NCBI RefSeq assembly: GCF_009733535.1
Contig: NZ_SMMI01000015.1
Span: 38,062 to 102,061, forward strand
Direction of reading: 5' to 3'
DNA length: 64,000 bases
DNA from: Sphingobacterium endophyticum
GTDB taxonomy: Bacteria > Bacteroidota > Bacteroidia > Sphingobacteriales > Sphingobacteriaceae
The position numbers and the translations under genes are program-made. The notes beneath the pieces are model-generated. The model was not told the origin of the DNA, did not search any database, and saw only the letters and a list, made by a program, of their open reading frames with translations. Positions within the stretch are counted from its first letter, which is position 1; each line of letters opens with the position of its first letter. Shown here piece after piece: positions 1 to 6,616 of the stretch.

Positions 1-930
1 TCTCGTGTAGTGACGGATGTGGTTCGGGATACGGTTCCGGTGATGGAGAAGGCGAGTGTAGATGAGTTTTATGTAGATCTAACGGGCGTTGATCGTTTTT
101 TTGGCTGCAGTCAGTTTATGGTTGAGTTAAAGACGAAGATACAAAAGGAGAGTGGGTTGCCGATTAGTTATGCATTGGCTTCGAATAAATTGGTGAGTAA
201 GGTTGCGACAGATGATGCGAAGCCGGATGGTAAAAAGGAGATTTTGCATGGCTTTGAAAAGGACTACTTAGCACCTTTAAAAATACAGCGGATGCCGGGG
301 ATAGGCGAGAAGACGAGTATGCTTTTGTTGCAGATGGGGGTGAAGACGATCAAGATTTTGAGTGAGATTCCGGCGCCGATGATGCACAATCTATTGGGGA
401 AGAATGGTATAGATCTCTCGAGAAAGGCGAATGGAATTGATACTTCTCCGATTGTTCCCTATTCGGAGCAGAAGAGCATTGGTACAGAAGAAACCTTTAT
501 ACAGGATACAATCGATATGCAATTTTTGAACAGTGAGCTGATTCGTATGACGGAGCGTTTGACCTTTCAATTGCGAAATCAGGAGCGTCTGACGGGCTGT
601 GTGACGGTAAAGCTTCGGTATGCAAACTTTGATACGGTCAGTAAACAGATGGTAATTTCGTATACAGCATCGGACAGCGTCTTGCTGAAGAAAGTCAAGG
701 AGCTATTCGTTAAGCTATATGATAGGCGGATGTTAGTCCGCCTAATTGGGGTTCGTTTCAGTCATTTGGTACAGGGCTCACAGCAGATTAACCTGTTTGA
801 AGATACGGAGGAGGCTGTCCGGTTATACCAAGCGATGGATGCTATGCGCGCTCGATACGGTGATGAAGCCATTAAGAGGGCAGTCTCCGTAAAGAAAATA
901 GAGAAAGATCACCGTACTCCCCATTTTTAA
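1..930 (+). CDS. dinB: DNA polymerase IV (Y family), 5' end outside window
   Basis: A Y-family translesion DNA polymerase, which copies past damaged bases with low fidelity. The reading frame is open from base 1, so the N-terminal palm is cut by the window edge, not by mutation. Seen: the catalytic palm motif SVDEFYVDLTG with its Asp-Glu pair, the thumb helix-hairpin-helix RMPGIGEKT, a little-finger region, and near the C-terminus QINLF, which fits the beta-clamp binding consensus QLxLF. It ends in a 4-bp convergent overlap with the glycosyltransferase gene on the other strand. In many Bacteroidota dinB sits directly next to a second dnaE gene as an SOS-type cassette; here the dnaE lies 5.7 kb downstream. 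Family call is secure; whether it is DNA-damage inducible cannot be read here. Confidence 0.93.
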   Translation, partial: SRVVTDVVRDTVPVMEKASVDEFYVDLTGVDRFFGCSQFMVELKTKIQKESGLPISYALASNKLVSKVATDDAKPDGKKEILHGFEKDYLAPLKIQRMPGIGEKTSMLLLQMGVKTIKILSEIPAPMMHNLLGKNGIDLSRKANGIDTSPIVPYSEQKSIGTEETFIQDTIDMQFLNSELIRMTERLTFQLRNQERLTGCVTVKLRYANFDTVSKQMVISYTASDSVLLKKVKELFVKLYDRRMLVRLIGVRFSHLVQGSQQINLFEDTEEAVRLYQAMDAMRARYGDEAIKRAVSVKKIEKDHRTPHF

Positions 931-2129
931 TACTCTTTTGAATGTACAAGTTTTAAGGGTGATTTTTTAAAAGTCAATTTCCTGAAGGTTTGGAGATAGG
1001 AGCGAGCCATTATTTTCCAGCTGTAATTTTCTAAGCTAAAAGATTGGTAGGAAGCAACGATTTCTGTGTAATCTTCTGGGAATGCGAAGACATCATTTAA
1101 TTGATTGAGCCAAGCCTCAGAATCACCTGCGGGTAAAAGAATACCATTTTTACGATGCTGAATAGCATCTGTGATTCCTTCGATATCGCCTGCAATAACG
1201 AGCGTGCCGGCGAGGGAAGCTTCCAGACAGACCAGGCCAAAACCTTCCATGTCACCCTGCACTTGAATGTTTGGCATCAAAAAGGCCGAGGAATTGGAAA
1301 GCAGTGTCTGAAGATGAGAGAAAGGGACCTTTCCCAAATGATGTACACGACTCTTGATTTCAGGATTCTTGAGCAATTTGCGGATTGCTTTTTCATCGGA
1401 AGGATAGCCCAGGAAAAGAGTGACAAGTTTGTAAATCCGTTTAGGAAGTATGCTCAGCATAGTTTCCATAAATGTTCCTTTATGTTGATATGGTCCCAAC
1501 ATGATCAATTGAAAATCAGCCGGCATTTTCGGGACGACCTCTTTCAATAACCAAGAGAAGCCTTTTCTTTTGACGGGCCTCCCAAGGGTAACCATATATT
1601 TTTTCTTGAGATCCAATTGAGGATAATAAGCTAAGATTTGATTTAATGGAGTATGTCCCGACTCTGCGATAGCATGATCAACTCCGTTATTGATTACTGA
1701 GATTTTATCTTCGGAAATTCCCCTTTGGATCGCAGCATTCTTGGTAGCAGCACTGACTGCGATGATATGGTCGTATTCGTTAAATCGTGGAAGGATTTTT
1801 TTCTGAAAATAGCGAAGGGGAAATACAACATCTAGTCCATGAATGGTCACAACACGTTTGATATGTTTATATCCGGAATGGAAGAGTGCTAAGGAAGCAA
1901 TCAAACCATCGTTAAAATGAATAAGTTGTATGGCAGGGTTCTGCTTTAATATTTTTAATATATTGGAATTGAGGTTTATAAAGAATTTTAGTAGGCTTTC
2001 TTCCCCCTTTTGATAGACCAAAAGGTGTACGGGTACCTGAGTAGCGATGCCATTGATAAGCTCATAGCTTTGTTTTTCCATTCCGCCGGTGGCAGGTGGA
2101 TACTTATGACTAACAAATAATATTTCCAT
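927..2129 (-). CDS. Glycosyltransferase family 4
   Basis: A GT-B fold glycosyltransferase of about 400 residues. The start was placed at 2127-2129 because the protein then begins MEILFVSHKYPPATGG, the usual GT4 N-terminal beta strand and glycine loop; the longer open frame to 2300 only runs through the upstream gene. The C-terminal half carries the nucleotide-sugar site EGFGLVCLEASLAGT (the EX7E-type motif) and an NGVD segment before the donor domain. It overlaps the upstream flippase-like gene by 20 bp and is the last gene of a three-gene minus-strand operon. Sugar donor and acceptor are unknown; the company of a lysylphosphatidylglycerol-synthase-type membrane protein suggests a lipid acceptor, which is inference. 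Confidence 0.88.
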   Translation of the reverse strand: MEILFVSHKYPPATGGMEKQSYELINGIATQVPVHLLVYQKGEESLLKFFINLNSNILKILKQNPAIQLIHFNDGLIASLALFHSGYKHIKRVVTIHGLDVVFPLRYFQKKILPRFNEYDHIIAVSAATKNAAIQRGISEDKISVINNGVDHAIAESGHTPLNQILAYYPQLDLKKKYMVTLGRPVKRKGFSWLLKEVVPKMPADFQLIMLGPYQHKGTFMETMLSILPKRIYKLVTLFLGYPSDEKAIRKLLKNPEIKSRVHHLGKVPFSHLQTLLSNSSAFLMPNIQVQGDMEGFGLVCLEASLAGTLVIAGDIEGITDAIQHRKNGILLPAGDSEAWLNQLNDVFAFPEDYTEIVASYQSFSLENYSWKIMARSYLQTFRKLTFKKSPLKLVHSKEY

Positions 2130-3144
2130 TTTGATAAGTAGAATCTTGTTTACTGTCCTTTTTGATAAATAGGTAAAGGATGAATCCCATAGCAATCCAA
2201 AAGAGCTGTCTGGCACGACGCAGGATGGAAGCGGAAATCCAAACACTAGCGTTTGAGATGGCGATGATCTGAAGCATGATTTTATTGCCCAATTCTTCAA
2301 ACCCTAATTGTCCCGGAATGAATGCTCCCGCACTTTTAAAGACGATAACACCCATGTCCAGCAGTAAGCCATGCATCGGAATGACGTCAAATCCTAAAAA
2401 AAGAAGAATCAAGTAAAACTCCAAGCTGCCAATAAGCCAATGGATAGTTGCAAGGAAATAGGATAGCCAAAAGGATTTGGGGTTATAGCGATAGGATTTT
2501 CGAATATTGAACATTAACTCCTGCATCTTGAATATTAGTTTTGCAATGAAGTTTTTGGATTGAATAGGTTTGCTTGCCCTAAAGATGGATTTACTGAAGA
2601 TTAACCAATAGAAAAAAATGAGATTGGAGAGAATCAGCAGGCCAATAAATACATAAAAGAATATTCCTAGGTTTTGAATTGCAAGTTGTCCGATTTCTAA
2701 ACAGTTTAACCAAAGGCAGGCAAGGAGGAAAAGGAGTATCTGTGAAAGCACGGTTGTAATCCTTGAGGTAGCTACCGCACTTAAAGCATTATCAGAAGAA
2801 ATTCCGTATGGTTTTAGCATTTCAGCTTTCAATAAATCTCCGCCGACAATGCTGGTTGGATTAAATTGACCCACAGTTTCTCCTACCTGGCGAACAGCGA
2901 ATAATCTTATCAGACTAATTTTTTTTCGATCGTTTCCCAAACAAACATGCCAGGACCAAGTACCAAAGAAATAGGCAAGAAAGGTGATGCTGATCAGGTA
3001 AATAAATTTAAATCCGATTTTGTTGAGTTCTTGTTTAGTAGCGGCAAAATCGGTATTCAAAATAAATACCACGACAAAGGCAAGGATAATCAGGGCAAGG
3101 ATAATCTTTATCGTTTTCCTGTTGATTTTTAATTGCTCGCCCAT
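2110..3144 (-). CDS. Flippase-like integral membrane protein (LPG synthase TM / UPF0104 family)
   Basis: A 344-residue polytopic membrane protein matching the transmembrane part of lysylphosphatidylglycerol synthases (the MprF flippase-like region, also YbhN). Seen: several hydrophobic segments, an early one around residues 14-30, and the family stretch VGETVGQFNPTSIVGGDLLKAE followed later by GAFIPGQLGFEE. It lacks the cytosolic aminoacyl-transfer domain of MprF, so it should not be called a lysyltransferase. It overlaps the preceding glycosyltransferase by 16 bp and the following one by 20 bp, indicating translational coupling. A role in moving or presenting a glycolipid made by its neighbours is an inference. 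Confidence 0.85.
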   Translation of the reverse strand: MGEQLKINRKTIKIILALIILAFVVVFILNTDFAATKQELNKIGFKFIYLISITFLAYFFGTWSWHVCLGNDRKKISLIRLFAVRQVGETVGQFNPTSIVGGDLLKAEMLKPYGISSDNALSAVATSRITTVLSQILLFLLACLWLNCLEIGQLAIQNLGIFFYVFIGLLILSNLIFFYWLIFSKSIFRASKPIQSKNFIAKLIFKMQELMFNIRKSYRYNPKSFWLSYFLATIHWLIGSLEFYLILLFLGFDVIPMHGLLLDMGVIVFKSAGAFIPGQLGFEELGNKIMLQIIAISNASVWISASILRRARQLFWIAMGFILYLFIKKDSKQDSTYQNGNIIC

Positions 3145-4304
3145 GCAAATGTATTAATGGGTTCCGTTGCCAGTTCCTGTATATCCTCAAAGTAAGTATC
3201 AGCGAGCTTTCCCCAGTCCAATTTATTGACATATGCTAATCCTTCTTTCCTAAATTCCTGTCGGATGGAGTTGTCAGATAATATTTTTTGGATAAAATAA
3301 ACATATTCCAGGGCATTGTTAGGGAGGCATTTGTATCCAGTACGACCATGTTCAATAAGGCTTGCGCTTCCACCACCGTTTGCAATTACGCAGGGCAATC
3401 CGGAAGCTAATGCTTCGATAACTACATTGCCATAGGTTTCGGAGGTGGAGGTAAATACAAATACATCAGCAGAGGCATATAACTTGGAGAGCTCTTCATG
3501 GTTCAACTTTCCTAAGAAAATGGCAGAAGGCATCACTTCCTGTGCTTCTTGCTTAGCTGCGCCATCACCAGCGATAATGAGGTTATAGTCTATTTTGGAC
3601 TTTTTTAATTGATTATAGATGTCGATTAAAGTCTGAACATTTTTTTCCCAGACCAGTCGACTGGCAAAAAGAATATTGGGTTTGTCATTTTTAGTGATTC
3701 CTTGAATATATTCTTGGTTTGCTTTTTCAGGGTTGAACAGGCTTAAGTCAATACCCCTTTGCCATAAGGTGAGTCGCTCAGGCTGGATACCAATTTCTTT
3801 TAATTCTTCGATAATATTATGTGCAGGTACATACACTTTTTGACAGCTATTATAGAAGCTTAGCATTGCTTTTCGCATCCAATATTCTGCCGGTTTGATT
3901 AAGGAGGATAAGTTTCTTAGGTAATAAGCTATGTAGGAAATAAAGTGTGTATGGTAAATACTGATAATAGGAATATTATTTCTTTTGGCATATTTCATAG
4001 CGAAGAATCCGAGGAGGGACGGTGTCGCGATATGAATAACATCTGGGGCGAAGTTATCCAGAGCATCCTCTAGTTTCCATTTTGAAAGTTGGGGGACAGC
4101 AATGGTATAATCATCATTGATTGGAATTTTGAAGGTAGGGACTTGATAAGATTGGTGTGCGCAGAATTGATCAGGTCCTTTACCATAGATGAAAAGATAG
4201 GAAAATTCAGTGTGATCGATGCGGTTAATAATTTGGAACATTGTCCTAGAAGCACCATCGAAATCCTCAATAAGGATTTCTGAAAAAAAAGCAACTTTCT
4301 TCAT
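3129..4304 (-). CDS. Glycosyltransferase family 4 (SQD2/MgtA/PimB-like)
   Basis: A 391-residue GT-B glycosyltransferase and first gene of the minus-strand operon. Seen: an N-terminal Rossmann start MKKVAFFSEI, the acceptor-side sequence IYHTHF, the WQRGIDLSLFNP segment, and the donor-site motif TSETYGNVVIEALASGLP. The combination HTHF plus WxRGIDxxxFNP is typical of glycolipid enzymes of the SQD2, MgtA and PimB type, which transfer sugars to diacylglycerol or phosphatidylinositol lipids. This makes a lipid acceptor plausible. Exact sugar and lipid cannot be decided. The promoter must lie in the 183-195 bp shared with the divergent EEP gene. Confidence 0.88.
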   Translation of the reverse strand: MKKVAFFSEILIEDFDGASRTMFQIINRIDHTEFSYLFIYGKGPDQFCAHQSYQVPTFKIPINDDYTIAVPQLSKWKLEDALDNFAPDVIHIATPSLLGFFAMKYAKRNNIPIISIYHTHFISYIAYYLRNLSSLIKPAEYWMRKAMLSFYNSCQKVYVPAHNIIEELKEIGIQPERLTLWQRGIDLSLFNPEKANQEYIQGITKNDKPNILFASRLVWEKNVQTLIDIYNQLKKSKIDYNLIIAGDGAAKQEAQEVMPSAIFLGKLNHEELSKLYASADVFVFTSTSETYGNVVIEALASGLPCVIANGGGSASLIEHGRTGYKCLPNNALEYVYFIQKILSDNSIRQEFRKEGLAYVNKLDWGKLADTYFEDIQELATEPINTFAWASN

Positions 4305-4454
4305 TTACAATTCAAAATTGTCTATCTGATAAAAGTATGACCATAATATTTCTTTAATACTAATTTGGTGTTAAGTAATTATGATTGAAATATTTACGCA
4401 TCGTAAACGCTTAATAATTTCGAAACATCAAATCAACAAACCTTTAATATTGAT

Positions 4455-4483
4455 TTAAGGATAGGTTTAATTGTTAAGGATAG
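4455..4483 (+). repeat. 10-bp direct repeat in divergent promoter region
   Basis: TTAAGGATAG occurs at 4455-4464 and again at 4474-4483, start-to-start distance 19 bp, each followed by a run of T. It lies just before the first EEP gene, in the region shared with the divergent glycosyltransferase operon. The second copy overlaps TAGTTTTG (4481-4488), which fits the Bacteroidota -7 consensus TAnnTTTG, but I see no good -33 TTTG at the right distance. It may be a regulator site or chance in an AT-rich stretch. Confidence 0.3.
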
Positions 4484-4499
4484 TTTTGTGTTGGGATTT

Positions 4500-5486
4500 A
4501 TGTTGAACGATATGCTAATCAACCTTCCGTATCCACAAAAAAGTAAAGCATGGCATTTCAGGTTTGTAGGATTGTTGTCTATACTATTTTCATTGTTATT
4601 TCTTCTGAGTTATAAGCAGAGCAAAGGTTCTCGTGCAGTTCCATTGGCCACATATCCGGAATTGGCGAGGACTAGTTCAGGCGAGCTTTCCTTATTGACA
4701 TATAATATTGCGGGCTTGCCGCAGTTGATTTCGAGTGCTGAGACACCAAGGGCATCAAGTATCCGTACGATAGGAGAGCGGGTTAATGCTTTTGATATCG
4801 TTAATGTACAGGAAGATTTCAATTATAACAGCGATCTTTATGCATCGAATCTTCATGTATATCGTACTGAAGCGATGGGTGGAGTTCCTTTTGGTGATGG
4901 ATTGAGCACACTTTCAAAATATCCCATTATGGAATCGCAGCGTGTTGCCTGGAATGATTGTAGCGGCAGTGACTGTTTAACCCCCAAGGGTTTTAGTTTT
5001 GCGAGGATTCAAATTGCGAAGGATGTTTTTTTGGATGTCTATAATGTACATGCAACGGCGCAAGATAATCAACAAGCTGTTCAAGCACGGAAGAAAAATC
5101 TAGCTCAGCTTGCGGCATTTATTAAGGAAAATTCGAGCTGTGAACCATTGCTTATTATGGGAGATTTTAATGCGCATTATGCGTTCACAGCAGACAATAT
5201 TCGTGAATTTCAAAAGGAAGTTGATTTAATTGATAGTTGGGTTTTGCTTCGCAACCAGGGCAGATTGCCTGAAAAGCAGGAAAATTTTGTTGCTCAACAT
5301 GCCTTAAAAGTTACCGACGATTGCGAAAGTATTGATAAGATCTATTTTCGTAACAGTGATAATATTATATTCAAACCAAAAGATTATCTAGTTCAGCATG
5401 ACTTATTTTCCACGGATTCAGGCATTCCCTTGTCGGACCATTGTGCTATTTCATTAAAATTGGAATGGGAATTGACTGATTTATAA
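4500..5486 (+). CDS. Membrane-anchored endonuclease/exonuclease/phosphatase (EEP) family protein, copy 1
   Basis: A metal-dependent phosphoesterase of the EEP superfamily (DNase I, sphingomyelinase and inositol-phosphatase fold). In order: a hydrophobic N-terminal segment that could anchor or export the protein, then TYNIAG (Asn), VQEDF (metal Glu), DVYNVHA, GDFNA (Asp/Asn) and LSDHCA (catalytic Asp-His), so the active site looks complete. Between them is CSGSDCLTPKGFSFARI, reminiscent of the KGF region of neutral sphingomyelinases. The start at 4500 is one of three in-frame choices (GTG 4488, ATG 4500, ATG 4512). A close paralogue follows at 5556. Substrate is unknown; a phosphodiester lipid is a reasonable guess because the domain faces outward and the organism class makes sphingolipids, but this is inference. 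Confidence 0.85.
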   Translation: MLNDMLINLPYPQKSKAWHFRFVGLLSILFSLLFLLSYKQSKGSRAVPLATYPELARTSSGELSLLTYNIAGLPQLISSAETPRASSIRTIGERVNAFDIVNVQEDFNYNSDLYASNLHVYRTEAMGGVPFGDGLSTLSKYPIMESQRVAWNDCSGSDCLTPKGFSFARIQIAKDVFLDVYNVHATAQDNQQAVQARKKNLAQLAAFIKENSSCEPLLIMGDFNAHYAFTADNIREFQKEVDLIDSWVLLRNQGRLPEKQENFVAQHALKVTDDCESIDKIYFRNSDNIIFKPKDYLVQHDLFSTDSGIPLSDHCAISLKLEWELTDL

Positions 5487-5555
5487 TGATAATTTAATAT
5501 GAAGTACCAACTAAGGTAATTTGAAAACGATATTTTGTTTCATATAAATTAATAG

Positions 5556-6485
5556 ATGACCATACTTTTTATACTTGCTGGGGTAATTGTAGTATTATTA
5601 TTTTTGTTTAAAAACTTAAAAGGAAAGCTGATTTCTGTAGCTATTCCACAGGGAGAACATAAATCTGACCATTATCTCCAAGGGAAAATTTCATTACTAA
5701 CATACAATATTGCAGGTCTTCCTCAGGGAATTTCAGCGGCTAAACTACCTAGGAAGTTAAGTATTGCGGAAATTGGGGAAAAAGTTGAGCCTTATGATAT
5801 CATAAATGTTCAAGAAGATTTTAACTACAATAATGCATTTTATTCTAAGAATTTACATCCCTATCGTACGGCAAGCAAAGGGAAGATTCCTGTTGGTGAT
5901 GGATTAAATACGTTGTCCAAGTTTCCGATTTTAGAATATAGAAGAATACCATGGCGTCATTGCAGCGGGCCGGATTGTTGGACAGTAAAGGGTTTTAGTT
6001 TTGCGAAGATTGAGCTTGCAAATCAGGTGAGTATCGATGTATATAATGTTCATGCGAATTCTAGTGATGTTGCTCGGGCAGCCAGAGCTCGACGTGAGAA
6101 TTTTCGTCAATTGGCAGCCTATATCAATGAACATTCGGTGGATCGTCCAGTTGTTGTGATGGGCGATTTTAATGCACATTATGCATATAAAAGAGATAAT
6201 TTACATGAATTTCTATTGACCACTGGTTTGTCGGATGGGTGGGTTCAATATCTTAGGAAAGGAGTTTTTCCGGAGGTCATTCCCAAGTTTATTGCGCAAC
6301 ATATGCTAAGTCTGAACAATGATACGGAGAGCTTGGATAAAATTTTCTTTAGGAATAGTAAAAACCTAAAGTTCACTCCTATGGATTATCAGGTTGAGAT
6401 TGATCGTTTCACCAATGTGGATGGAGAAGCCCTCTCTGATCACCTTGCTGTATCCATGCAATTAGGGTGGACTTGGGAAGACTAG
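5556..6485 (+). CDS. Membrane-anchored EEP family protein, copy 2
   Basis: Tandem paralogue of the preceding gene, 309 residues. It opens with a clear hydrophobic segment (residues about 3-18) followed by Lys-rich sequence, consistent with a signal anchor. All EEP catalytic motifs recur: TYNIAG, VQEDF, DVYNVHA, GDFNAHYA and LSDHLA. The central cysteine-bracketed motif CSGPDCWTVKGFSFAKI is also conserved. Long stretches align without gaps with copy 1, but silent and conservative differences are many, so the duplication is not recent. A hairpin terminator follows at 6529. Function as for copy 1: metal-dependent phosphoesterase with unknown, probably extracytoplasmic, substrate. Confidence 0.85.
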   Translation: MTILFILAGVIVVLLFLFKNLKGKLISVAIPQGEHKSDHYLQGKISLLTYNIAGLPQGISAAKLPRKLSIAEIGEKVEPYDIINVQEDFNYNNAFYSKNLHPYRTASKGKIPVGDGLNTLSKFPILEYRRIPWRHCSGPDCWTVKGFSFAKIELANQVSIDVYNVHANSSDVARAARARRENFRQLAAYINEHSVDRPVVVMGDFNAHYAYKRDNLHEFLLTTGLSDGWVQYLRKGVFPEVIPKFIAQHMLSLNNDTESLDKIFFRNSKNLKFTPMDYQVEIDRFTNVDGEALSDHLAVSMQLGWTWED

Positions 6486-6528
6486 ATTATTTGTTTAGAT
6501 TAACCACCAATATATATAAATAGTAATT

Positions 6529-6560
6529 AGCTGAGTATGAAATACTCGGCTTTTATTTTG
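6529..6560 (+). terminator. Rho-independent terminator after the EEP pair
   Basis: Stem AGCTGAGTA (6529-6537) with TACTCGGCT (6543-6551), one G-U pair, a 5-nt loop, followed by TTTATTTTG. It separates the EEP genes from dnaE. Confidence 0.75.
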
Positions 6561-6616
6561 ATAAAAAATGCTAATATTTTTAGTAAAATGAATTAAATAT
6601 TTCCTAATCTTGTAAT

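Noticed and set aside
1155..1550. 131-codon plus-strand ORF
   Set aside because: Lies entirely antisense to the glycosyltransferase gene and shows no domain.
2130..2300. N-terminal extension of the family 4 glycosyltransferase
   Set aside because: The extra 57 residues lie antisense-free over the upstream gene and do not resemble a GT4 N-terminus; MEILFVSHKYPP at 2129 does.
2110..3144. MprF-type lysylphosphatidylglycerol synthase
   Set aside because: Only the membrane part is present; the aminoacyl-transfer domain is missing.
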